From NCBI GenBank assembly GCA_019411205.1, contig DXRF01000017.1:1-17192 (forward strand): DNA of 17,192 bases, given 5' to 3'. The position numbers and the translations under genes were made by a program. Origin of the DNA: Parabacteroides sp. Its GTDB lineage: Bacteria; Bacteroidota; Bacteroidia; Bacteroidales; Tannerellaceae. Below, in pieces: positions 5,959 to 13,454 of the stretch; the stretch's first letter is position 1, and every line of letters begins with the position of its first letter. The notes below the pieces were generated by a model. The model was not told the DNA's origin and ran no database searches. It saw only the letters and a program-made list of their open reading frames with translations.

Positions 5959-6036
5959 CCTATACCCTACGGGGCAAAAACCTATACCCTTTTCCTCTGG
6001 AAGCTATGGCTTTTTGAGGGATAAGGTATAGGGTTT
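5959..6036. terminator. CCTATACC inverted repeats between convergent genes
   Basis: CCTATACCCT occurs at 5959-5968 and 5981-5990, and its partner GGTATAGG lies at 6025-6032. The second copy and the partner form an 11-bp stem with one bulge (AAACC.TATACC against GGTATAGGGTTT). The structure lies between the end of the module 2 toxin and the end of the primase-like gene, so a bidirectional terminator is plausible. The T-tract is weak, and the repeat may have another role. Confidence 0.45.
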
Positions 6037-6093
6037 GTACCTTCCTGAAATTGGTTTCGGGGGGAAAAGGACAATTTGACCTCGAAATTCTCC

Positions 6094-8361
6094 CTACACT
6101 TTTTGGCGGGCGGTGACCTCGTTCTTCTGATACTCGCCGTGGCTTATTCGGCTGATGAATAGCGGGTTGAGCTTATAAATAAGACGTCTTACCGTCCTTC
6201 TGTCCATCCCTTCTGTCTCGCCGATGATGTATGCTTCGGACAGGACGAAACGCTCCGGTAATTTCTCCAGCAGGATGCGTCCCTTGCGGGGGCAGGACAG
6301 TTCGGGAACGTCTTCGTTGTGACGAAGCTGTGTCAGGAGCAGGCGGCTGTGTTCGAGGCAAGTCTCGACGATGGCGAGCGCAGCTTTGAAATGCTCTTCG
6401 GTGCAATACTGCGAATCCATCCCGTAGCCCTCCTTGCCGCATCGGGTGGCGGTGAAGATCATGCAGAGGCGGAAGGTGATCAGTCCGTGGCGTTTGATGA
6501 CACTGAGAAACTCCTCGTCGCCGAACAGGTCCGCCTCGTGCAGCCATTTCTTGAAACACTGGTTCAGCCGGCTCCACTGCGACCGCGTCAGGCATATCTG
6601 CAACGGGCGGCGGCGAAGCGTCGTGGCGATGTTCATCAGCTGCTCCGAGAGTTCGGGCAGCCTCTCCGACATATTCATCGTGTCGCCCTCGGGCGAGACA
6701 TCCTGCCAGATCGCCTCGGTGCGGCACGTATAGAGCAACAGACGGCTTAGGAGCCCGCTCTCGCTGTCGGGGATCAGACGGGAGAACTGCCCCGGTGTCC
6801 CCGAAAGCAGCAGGGCGAGCCGTGGAGAGTCGATGCTGATCATCTCGTTGTCCGTCTTGCGCGACGAAGAGACCGGTTCGTGATGGAACGCTTTGCGGAG
6901 CAGGTCGTCAAACATCCCGTAGTCCTGTTTGCTGGCCGATAGGATCGTGTCGATTTCGCTGTCTGCCATCAGTCCGCCGATAGGGCCGTTGTCGCGCAGG
7001 TGGACAAGCATCTTGGCTTTGGTGACCTGTGTCGGGATGTTGAGGTAGGCCTTGGCAGCAGGCTTCGGAGCCTCCTTTACGGCGATGGTGCGGTGTTTCT
7101 GGTGTGCTTGGGCTTTCTTCTGTTCCCACTCTTCCAGGGCTTGCAGATATTCGGCTTCGGCCTGTCCCGTCTCTGCCTTGATCAGCTCGTCGTACAGGTC
7201 GGCCAGATGGCGCATGTCGTTGATACACCCTTTGCCGTTGGCCGCGGGGGCCACTTCGACGGTGAAAATATGGGGGAACACCCGTTTGCGGTGATATTTT
7301 CCGAACACTTCGGGGAGACAGGCGCTTACCACCGTACACGCTCCGAGGAGTGCCATGTCGCGCTCGCGGTGTAGAGGATAGAAGGCGACCGCCTCGCGAA
7401 ACAGTTCGGGCAACCATCCGTATACTTCCTCCGGAATGAGCGGGGTCCGCTCGCGCAGAATCTCGCCGTTAGCCTCGGTTTCCTCCGTCTCCAGAGAGGG
7501 GGCGGGTTTGAAAACTGTAGGGAGATTTTTGCGGTCAATTTGTCCTTTTGCACCGCCATAAGTAGCATGTTCATTCATATTGCCTTGATAGGCAGAAGAT
7601 AAGGCCTGGTTGATCTCTGTCGCAGTGAAGTCTGATGCTTGCAGGCGGAGTGTGCAGCAAGCGGCTGTTTCGGCATACGAAAATCCCCTGCGGTTCGCCT
7701 CGCAACCGAGCTTGTAGACCGTCTGGTTACGTTCGCCGGACAACGGCGGGTTGCGGTCGAGGAAACGTGACACAAACGCATCGACCCCCTTTTCAACCGG
7801 ACGTTGTTCGGGAATGTGAAAGATTTCCGCATCCGGATTGTAGTACGCTTCCGGGTCGTCGCTCACGTAGCAGCAACGGCTGATGTCCTTGCATTTGGCA
7901 TCGCTCGCCACGCCGCCTGCCTTCTCGAAGAAGGCGGCGACCAGGGGATAGGCTTCTCCGTGGCGTCCGGACGGGCAGTCCACACGGACGAAGACCTTCA
8001 GCCCGTGCCCGCCGGGACTGACGAACATCGCCAGTGTGAAGTTCAGCATTCGGAAGATGAGGATCAGCGCTGCGAGGTTCTCCACATGGTCGAAATCCAG
8101 TCCGATGATCCCGCTGTATTCCTGCAACGCATCTGCCTTATGTCCGCCCTTGAACACCCCCGAGGGGGTGAATCCCGGCAATCCGCCCTTCAGTTTCCGG
8201 GCTTCTTCGGTGCGCCCTTCTGCCAGTGCGGTGCGGTAGGCGAGGATTTCACGTTGCCAGCGGCGGCGCCGGATCAGGATGATGATCTCTTCGAGGGGTA
8301 AGACGTTGCACTCTGTTCGGAACAGGCTGGCGTAGAAAGATACATGTACTTGTTTTTCCAT
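6094..8361 (-). CDS. VirE_N / DUF3987 primase-helicase-like protein (BT4734 type)
   Basis: A 755-residue protein with two recognisable parts. The N-terminal domain is of the BT4734/VirE_N type and carries motifs like those of archaeo-eukaryotic primases: GLDFDH around residues 88-92 (two acidic residues) and SPGGHGLKVFV at 115-125. A linker with a SGERNQTVYKL segment follows near residue 210. The second half resembles DUF3987 and contains a Walker A-like loop APAANGKG at 371-378, which ends GKG instead of the canonical GK(S/T). By family resemblance it could prime or unwind DNA for a mobile element, but no activity is proven. It has a good promoter at 8411-8441 and no close downstream partner on its strand. 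Such proteins commonly sit with HU-like, DUF4248 and peptidoglycan hydrolase genes in Bacteroidales. Confidence 0.85.
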   Translation of the reverse strand: MEKQVHVSFYASLFRTECNVLPLEEIIILIRRRRWQREILAYRTALAEGRTEEARKLKGGLPGFTPSGVFKGGHKADALQEYSGIIGLDFDHVENLAALILIFRMLNFTLAMFVSPGGHGLKVFVRVDCPSGRHGEAYPLVAAFFEKAGGVASDAKCKDISRCCYVSDDPEAYYNPDAEIFHIPEQRPVEKGVDAFVSRFLDRNPPLSGERNQTVYKLGCEANRRGFSYAETAACCTLRLQASDFTATEINQALSSAYQGNMNEHATYGGAKGQIDRKNLPTVFKPAPSLETEETEANGEILRERTPLIPEEVYGWLPELFREAVAFYPLHRERDMALLGACTVVSACLPEVFGKYHRKRVFPHIFTVEVAPAANGKGCINDMRHLADLYDELIKAETGQAEAEYLQALEEWEQKKAQAHQKHRTIAVKEAPKPAAKAYLNIPTQVTKAKMLVHLRDNGPIGGLMADSEIDTILSASKQDYGMFDDLLRKAFHHEPVSSSRKTDNEMISIDSPRLALLLSGTPGQFSRLIPDSESGLLSRLLLYTCRTEAIWQDVSPEGDTMNMSERLPELSEQLMNIATTLRRRPLQICLTRSQWSRLNQCFKKWLHEADLFGDEEFLSVIKRHGLITFRLCMIFTATRCGKEGYGMDSQYCTEEHFKAALAIVETCLEHSRLLLTQLRHNEDVPELSCPRKGRILLEKLPERFVLSEAYIIGETEGMDRRTVRRLIYKLNPLFISRISHGEYQKNEVTARQKV

Positions 8362-8410
8362 GATATGATTATTAATTTAAGGCAAATAAGTTGCCGGTTT
8401 GTTTGTGTGA

Positions 8411-8441
8411 CAAAGGTAAGCCTATTCAAGTGCGCGGACAA
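8411..8441 (-). promoter_or_regulatory. Promoter of the primase-like gene
   Basis: On the minus strand, TTG (8441-8439), 20 bp, TACCTTTG (8418-8411) is a near-ideal Bacteroidetes promoter. Transcription would start near 8404, leaving about 43 nt of leader before the ATG at 8361. Confidence 0.7.
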
Positions 8442-8548
8442 CTATGTCAAAAGCGGATTTTTGAAACATATAATACTGGTTGTTAGGTATATATGAGTCT
8501 TGTTTTTGACGGAATATATTGCTTTTTAACATTTTTATTTAGAATAAA

Positions 8549-8893
8549 TTAACTGCTTGTCCGCCCCCTTTTATCTTTTGAATAATAGTAGGTGGCCAGC
8601 GTCTTGACCACGACGCTGAAGTTGAAGATGGCCTGCATGGCTTTGAATAGTCCGGCCGCTTTTTCTGTGTTGTTTTCAAACTCAGGCAGATGGCGTATCC
8701 CGCTGAAATACTCGGCAAGCGTGCGTGCATCGTCTACCTTTATCTGTATTTCTTCAATCCCTCCGACCTCTTGCAGCAGTTTGCGTATGCGCCCTTGGCA
8801 GGCACGGACGGCATCGGTCGTATAACGTGTTGCTTTGACTCCCTCTATCTGTTTCGACTTGAGGATCTCCAGGTGGGTGTACAACTCCGCCAT
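8549..8893 (-). CDS. Hypothetical helical protein
   Basis: A 114-residue protein that I do not recognise. It is charged and predicted to be mostly helical, with a Lys/Glu-rich N-terminal half (THLEILKSKQIEGVK, then RIRKLLQEVGGIEEIQIKV) and a more hydrophobic C-terminal stretch (AIFNFSVVVKTLATYYY) before a basic end. There is no signal peptide. The frame stays open upstream of ATG 8893 (EKKQKLSKEAQE), so a longer product from a non-ATG start is possible. It lies 187 bp upstream of the primase-like gene on the same strand, but that gene has its own promoter, so the two need not be co-transcribed. No consensus promoter was found upstream. Confidence 0.6.
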   Translation of the reverse strand: MAELYTHLEILKSKQIEGVKATRYTTDAVRACQGRIRKLLQEVGGIEEIQIKVDDARTLAEYFSGIRHLPEFENNTEKAAGLFKAMQAIFNFSVVVKTLATYYYSKDKRGRTSS

Positions 8894-9017
8894 TTCTTGT
8901 GCTTCCTTTGAAAGCTTCTGTTTTTTTTCATGATGAAATGTTTTTATATGATGGAGGTGTGCTGTCTGTGTTTTAATATTACGGATTTATGACACACTCT
9001 CTTCTCTATAAATAACG

Positions 9018-9057
9018 AAGCCCCGAAAGCTTTCGTGCTTTCGGGGCTTGTTTTTTT
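9018..9057 (+). terminator. Strong rho-independent terminator
   Basis: AAGCCCCGAAAGC (9018-9030) pairs perfectly with GCTTTCGGGGCTT (9037-9049) over a 6-nt loop, followed by G and seven Ts. The T-tract makes it a plus-strand terminator, yet no plus-strand gene precedes it. Read on the minus strand it lies about 170 nt beyond the stop of the 9220-12489 gene and is followed by a weaker T-rich stretch (CGTTATTTA), so it may end that transcript. Confidence 0.85.
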
Positions 9058-9219
9058 GTATGCCTTCGTCCTTCGCAGGGGAAAGGCAACTTGAACTTTT
9101 AAATTCAATATACTTTAGTATTATTAATATTAAATCCGGCCGCTTGTTCGCCTGTCGCAGGGTAATTGGAGGATTTTATTTCCGCACGGCCGAAGAATTA
9201 TTTGATTATAATTTCAATC

Positions 9220-12200
9220 TTATTTAACGATAGCTTTAACAGCTTCTTCGCCTTCAACAGCTACTACAACTACACCTTGAGGAGCAGCGATAGTTGCGTT
9301 GTCAGATGTGATAGCTGTGTTAGCTACTGTCTGGCCAAGGATGTTAGAGATAACAACTTTCTTGCCAGCAGCACCAGCGATTGTTACCTGGCCTTCGCCA
9401 GCGATTACTGTTACTTCAGATACTTCTACGCCTTCGTTGGCTGTAGGAGCTTCAGCATCTTCGACAGCCACTACCAAAGCATCTTCTTTTGCACCCATTG
9501 CCAATACACCGTTGATATTGTGTACATAAGACGGATTGGCATTCTTGGCATCGCGGCAAACGATGTTGTACTGGCCTTCTGCCTCACCTGCAAATTCAAA
9601 GCTGAACTGGAAGTTGTTGATACCGGCCTTAACAGCGTGTTTCAAACCATCGGCAGACTCGCCTTTTGCGAATGATACCGTATCGATCTTAGCTGTTGCA
9701 TCCATAGTCGGGACGAACAATGTATCCTTTACAAATACTTCAGCAGTACGGAAGATGACACGGGCAGCAGTACCATAAGTATAGTGCTCTTTGTTCAACT
9801 TGCTAGCTGTAGAGTCTACAGCGTTGTACATGAACAGACGGCTTGCAGCTGTTTCTTCTGTAGCCTTCACGCCTCTTGTGATATAGTATTTGAACGGATC
9901 GGCATTGTCATAAGCGGCAGTATCCAACCAGAATGTCAAGTCTTCAACACCATAAGCAGCTTTCAGTTCATCACCTTCGCGAACAGCTACACCCTGGTTC
10001 TTAGAGTTGATAGCGATTGAGTTGCCATCAGCACCGTTCAGGCGTACGTGTTTCGGCAGAGACATATAAGAAGCAGGAGCTGACTGCGGTTTAACCAAGA
10101 ACATGTCGTTGCGCGCATCCATGTCTTCAGCAGAGATAGTCTTATATTGAGTGCTGACAACTAATTTCTTCGCACCATCCGTCAATACGAAAGTAGAATC
10201 TGTATCAACAGCGATCATGTAGAACTTAGCCGGAGTACCGTTAGCTTCACCATACTTACCATTAGAGAATTTATAAGTTTCTTCGATGATGTATGCGCTA
10301 TCAGCATTCATGATTGTATAAGAAACTCTTTTCAGTTTCTCATCCAAACCATACTTTTCTTCATCAGAAGGAACCAATGTGTACAGAACTTCTTCATCAG
10401 CAGCACCAACAGCCAAAACAGAGTCGCTCTTCATGATGATGCTCTGTCCAGCCAACATTTCAGCAGCGGAAGTGATTGTGAACTTGTTGTTCTTAGCATC
10501 GTTAGCTGTCATATATTTGTAACCGATGTAAGCGTTATCTTTATCCACGCCTTCAGCAGCTACCAACTGGATCGTGTCGCCCTCGATTGCATAAATATTG
10601 TTGTCTTTGTCTACTACGTTTGTTACACCATACCAGCCTTCATTTTCATCACCACGGTTGTCGATTGAGTAGTTACCTTTATCTACACCTGCTGCTTTAG
10701 TAACAACAAACTGAGCGAACGGATTAAATGCCTGTGCTTTGCTTACGAAGCCATCAGTTACATTAACCGGGCTGTAGTCATAGTACTTGCCATAATTTTC
10801 GTTAGGTTCGTCTTCACCCTTCTTCGCATCGATTACATAATAGATACCTTCAGTGATTTCAGCATCACCACCCAATGTTACTTCTTTGTCGGATGTTTTG
10901 ATGGTGGCCACCAAGTTGCCGTTAGCGACAGTATTAGGATCTTTGCCTATTGTCAGAACCTTCGTGTTAGAAAGCTTACGGATAACAACTACTTCAGAAT
11001 TAGCAAAGGCATCAACTGTCATAGGAGATAAACCGTCTACATAGCTCGGCTTTGCCAACTTCTTTGTTGTTACAACATTCTGACCTTTCCATGTCAAACC
11101 TTCAATATCAGCCAAAAATGCTTTTGCAGCAGCAACCAAAGCTTCTTCTAATTTCTTTGTGTCAGCAGCTGTTGAATATTTAACGGCAGTAAGAGCTTTT
11201 GTAGCACGTTTAATCAACTCATTACCGGAAACAGCAGAACCTGTTGAACCATTTACCTCATATCCGTTGTTATCAGAAGCAAATTTATATGAAGGATCTG
11301 AACTCAATGCAGCGTATGTCTGTACACCGACACCCACACAAACGATAGCACTATAGACTTCTTGGGCTTCTGATGTATAAGAAGCTTCTTTGCCACTACC
11401 ATAAAGAGCTATGATATTGTCTTTTTTAGCACCCAACGTTGTTGCAACCGGAATCGTAGTCTGTTTAAACTGAGGCGCAATCACCATCGAGTCATTCGGA
11501 ATGAAATAAGTCACCTTAAAGGCAGCTGTTGCTGAATGGTGCTTTGCAGCTATACGATCATTGAAAGCAAGAGTTGTTGTAACATCCGGTTCAACAGCAA
11601 TTGTATCAACGATCAGCTTATTGAATTCTCCCAGAGGATCATAATAGTTGTAATCAACCAACAGATATTCATTTTGTTCAACTTCTGCACCTGCTGCATC
11701 AGCTAATTTTCTCTTATGAGTCTTTCCGTTCTTCAGGTACAGAACATCGTTACCCGTGCCAAATGCAGAACCATCAGTAGCAATCTTTGCATCAACAGCT
11801 TCCCACTTATTGTCTGTCAACACGTTCTTTTCAGCAGAAGAAACGTTTTCGTCAGTGAAGAACAAACGACCGCCTTCTTTCTTTACCAAAGCGTTGAAGT
11901 CGTCAGCTGTCAAAATAACAGCATTATCCGATACTTCGATCTGAGTCAAAGCCGTTGAGGTAGGTGCACTTGGAACTGCTGTTCCTGAAGTCACATTCAA
12001 TTGAATACCGGCAGCTGTAAAACTTAATTGGAAAACAGAATCCTTGTCTGCACCGAAGTTCTTTACACAATAAAGACCAGCAGCATCGTCCCAAGCCCAA
12101 TCAGTGTTAGCGTTAGTACCTTTTTCATTCATCTCGATATTTTTACGATCCGTGCCATTGTCCGACTGCAATTTGATGGAAAGTGCCTGACCGGACAAAC

Positions 12201-12489
12201 GGTTTACGAAAGAATAAGTGTACTGGACACCTGCTGCTGTTGTGTGAGCAGTTTTCTTTACTTGCCACAATGTACCGAGCAATTTATCAATATTGCCTGT
12301 CCAATCTGTTGTAGCCTGCAATCCGAATATTCCTTCATCACTAACAGACAGCACATCGGTACCTGTTCCCAAATGAATAAAAGAACCATCCTTTACTGCG
12401 TCATTACTATAAGAGATAGCATCCGCATTGAAAGACAGTCCACCGGCTACCAGAGCGGCAGCCAAAAGAGTAGAAAATCTCTTGTTCAT
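9220..12489 (-). CDS. Large secreted protein with DUF6383-like C-terminal domain
   Basis: A 1089-residue exported protein. It starts with a classical signal peptide (MNKRFSTLLAAALVAGGLSF..., cleavage near ADA at 22-24). The long middle is Asp/Thr/Ala-rich and beta-like, with no enzymatic motif that I can see. The last 75 or so residues (VTVIAGEGQVTIAGAAGKKV, then SNILGQTV, ending VKAIVK) match the DUF6383 tail I know from Parabacteroides, which resembles a type IX sorting domain. At least eleven D-(S/T)-(A/I/L/V/M/T) triplets are visible (for example KDSV, VDTI, NDSM, GDTI, KDTL, LDTA), the Bacteroidetes O-glycosylation motif, so it is probably a glycosylated surface or secreted protein. Codons look biased toward a uniform set, as in abundant proteins. 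No correctly oriented promoter is visible upstream, and the likely promoter lies in an invertible segment. Confidence 0.85.
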   Translation of the reverse strand: MNKRFSTLLAAALVAGGLSFNADAISYSNDAVKDGSFIHLGTGTDVLSVSDEGIFGLQATTDWTGNIDKLLGTLWQVKKTAHTTAAGVQYTYSFVNRLSGQALSIKLQSDNGTDRKNIEMNEKGTNANTDWAWDDAAGLYCVKNFGADKDSVFQLSFTAAGIQLNVTSGTAVPSAPTSTALTQIEVSDNAVILTADDFNALVKKEGGRLFFTDENVSSAEKNVLTDNKWEAVDAKIATDGSAFGTGNDVLYLKNGKTHKRKLADAAGAEVEQNEYLLVDYNYYDPLGEFNKLIVDTIAVEPDVTTTLAFNDRIAAKHHSATAAFKVTYFIPNDSMVIAPQFKQTTIPVATTLGAKKDNIIALYGSGKEASYTSEAQEVYSAIVCVGVGVQTYAALSSDPSYKFASDNNGYEVNGSTGSAVSGNELIKRATKALTAVKYSTAADTKKLEEALVAAAKAFLADIEGLTWKGQNVVTTKKLAKPSYVDGLSPMTVDAFANSEVVVIRKLSNTKVLTIGKDPNTVANGNLVATIKTSDKEVTLGGDAEITEGIYYVIDAKKGEDEPNENYGKYYDYSPVNVTDGFVSKAQAFNPFAQFVVTKAAGVDKGNYSIDNRGDENEGWYGVTNVVDKDNNIYAIEGDTIQLVAAEGVDKDNAYIGYKYMTANDAKNNKFTITSAAEMLAGQSIIMKSDSVLAVGAADEEVLYTLVPSDEEKYGLDEKLKRVSYTIMNADSAYIIEETYKFSNGKYGEANGTPAKFYMIAVDTDSTFVLTDGAKKLVVSTQYKTISAEDMDARNDMFLVKPQSAPASYMSLPKHVRLNGADGNSIAINSKNQGVAVREGDELKAAYGVEDLTFWLDTAAYDNADPFKYYITRGVKATEETAASRLFMYNAVDSTASKLNKEHYTYGTAARVIFRTAEVFVKDTLFVPTMDATAKIDTVSFAKGESADGLKHAVKAGINNFQFSFEFAGEAEGQYNIVCRDAKNANPSYVHNINGVLAMGAKEDALVVAVEDAEAPTANEGVEVSEVTVIAGEGQVTIAGAAGKKVVISNILGQTVANTAITSDNATIAAPQGVVVVAVEGEEAVKAIVK

Positions 12490-12549
12490 AATTCTAAAAT
12501 GTTTAATTAATAAATAGTATATCTATATGTATATCTTCTTTTCTCAAAC

Positions 12550-12566
12550 CTCTTGTTTTACAAGAG
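12550..12566. promoter_or_regulatory. Small leader hairpin of the DUF6383 gene
   Basis: CTCTTG (12550-12555) and CAAGAG (12561-12566) form a perfect 6-bp stem around TTTTA. It lies between the left inverted repeat and the start codon at 12489, so it would be in the 5' leader when the invertible promoter is ON. Confidence 0.4.
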
Positions 12567-12584
12567 TTAACCAAATTCGTGTAT

Positions 12585-12623
12585 AATGACTAATGAAAAC
12601 GTACGTTTTAATTTGTCATTTTT
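12585..12623. repeat. Left inverted repeat of the putative promoter inverton
   Basis: A 39-bp element, 36 of 39 identical to the reverse complement of 12769-12807. It is itself a dyad: outer arms AATGAC (12585-12590) and GTCATT (12615-12620), with the perfect 14-bp palindrome AAAACGTACGTTTT at 12596-12609 in the centre. The AAACGTACGT core fits the ARACGTWCGT site that I recall for Bacteroides Mpi-type serine invertases. Confidence 0.85.
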
Positions 12624-12768
12624 TGGGGAGTTTTAAGAAGGGTTTGTATCGGGAAGAAGGTCTTTTGTACTCGTTAGGCTATCTGATTGATAAGAAAGAA
12701 TATAGAAAAGGAAAATTTATTAGAAGAAAGGGTTGCAGGTTTAAAAAGTAGTTGTATTTTTGTAGCTG
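12624..12768. other. Putative invertible promoter segment (OFF orientation)
   Basis: 145 bp between two inverted repeats, containing a single consensus promoter that points away from the secreted-protein gene starting at 12489. It contains no significant reading frame. Recombination between the repeats would turn the promoter toward that gene. The size and layout match the invertible promoters known to control capsule and surface protein genes in Bacteroides and Parabacteroides. Inversion itself is inferred and has not been observed. Confidence 0.75.
12733..12762 (+). promoter_or_regulatory. Consensus promoter inside the invertible segment
   Basis: TTG (12733-12735), exactly 19 bp, TATTTTTG (12755-12762) is the best promoter match in the window. 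It reads rightward, with a start near 12769 at the edge of the right inverted repeat. After inversion the same promoter would start at the edge of the left repeat and read into the gene at 12489. Confidence 0.75.
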
Positions 12769-12807
12769 AAAAATGACGAATCTAAACGTACGTTTTCATT
12801 AGTCATT
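12769..12807. repeat. Right inverted repeat of the putative promoter inverton
   Basis: This is the 39-bp partner of 12585-12623 in inverted orientation. Its outer arms AATGAC (12772-12777) and GTCATT (12802-12807) surround the core AAACGTACGTTT (12784-12795). The three differences from the left copy all fall on the segment-facing side of the core, as expected if recombination occurs within the core. Confidence 0.85.
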
Positions 12808-13306
12808 TTAAAAATCACTCCTATCTTTTTTATACCCAATCACTTATAGATATAAAAGTAGCCTGAAATAAGGTGGGAATCCCCTATTTTTATATAATGT
12901 ATATATGTACCTATGTAATTGTGTAAGTTTAAGTTAATCAGCGATATACAAGATGTCTGCGATCGGCCTGCCGCTATTGCCGTGATAGCCTGAATCGGTT
13001 GTTTTCAGGAAAAGGCCACTCGTGTCGTTTCGCTGTTGTTAACAAAGTCTAAAGACAAGCAGGGTGGAAGGTTCTTTTACCTCTGCCTCATTATCTTGAA
13101 GTTTATTGGAGGGGGGAGTTATGTAAATGCGGGATAAGAAAGCGCATCATTGTTTTGATGTGGAGGCTGGATTTGTTTTTGCTGCGATTAAAGAAGATGT
13201 CCCTTGTTTGTTGCCGGCTGTCGGGAGAATAATTCAAGATGTTTTGATATCATTTCCTCTTTGAAACTTCGTTATCATTCCTAAAAAATACTCTCCATAG
13301 CGCTCA
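12808..13306. other. Gene-poor region between the inverton and parA
   Basis: About 500 bp with no convincing long gene on either strand. It contains a weak hairpin GGTGGGAATCCCC followed by TATTTTTAT near 12872-12892, which might stop rightward transcripts from the invertible promoter, and one short possible gene (13127-13264). I recognise no structured RNA. Confidence 0.5.
13127..13264 (+). CDS. Possible 45-residue small protein
   Basis: An ATG-started frame of 45 codons (MRDKKAHHCFDVEAGF..., ending LISFPL) in an otherwise empty region. A purine-rich GGAGGGGGG lies 5-6 nt before the ATG, which looks like a Shine-Dalgarno site but is not normally required in this phylum. It has no recognisable domain or signal peptide, and codon quality cannot be judged at this length. 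It may be chance or a remnant. In the present orientation it lies downstream of the invertible promoter. Confidence 0.2.
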   Translation: MRDKKAHHCFDVEAGFVFAAIKEDVPCLLPAVGRIIQDVLISFPL

Positions 13307-13342
13307 TTTGAAACAAGTTATTAAATATTCTGTTTATATTTG
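13307..13342 (+). promoter_or_regulatory. Probable promoter of the parAB operon
   Basis: TATATTTG (13335-13342) is an exact TAnnTTTG. TTTG at 13307-13310 lies 24 bp upstream, a little further than the usual 19-21 bp, so the -33 assignment is tentative. The leader to the parA ATG would be about 105 nt. Confidence 0.5.
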
Positions 13343-13454
13343 CAAGTTATCAACAGATAAGGTGACTTTTCAACAAAACGGATATTGTTTTGTTTGAACT
13401 GATTTGTGTTAGGTTTTTAATGTTTAGTTTTGCCCCCGAATAAATAGACAAAGT

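Noticed and set aside
6319..8301. Several plus-strand frames inside the primase-like gene
   Set aside because: They are antisense to a 755-codon frame with recognisable domains and have compositions expected of shadows.
8894..9017. A small RNA ending at the plus-strand terminator
   Set aside because: No consensus plus-strand promoter was found in the interval, so I list only the terminator and not an RNA gene.
9166..12510. Plus-strand frames opposite the DUF6383 gene, some over 150 codons
   Set aside because: The minus-strand frame has a signal peptide and a known tail. The opposite products are Cys/Ser/Tyr-rich without domains.
12585..12807. Insertion sequence ends as the explanation of the 39-bp inverted repeats
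   Set aside because: The 145-bp interior has no transposase and no target duplication was noticed. A promoter-bearing invertible segment or paired operators fits better.
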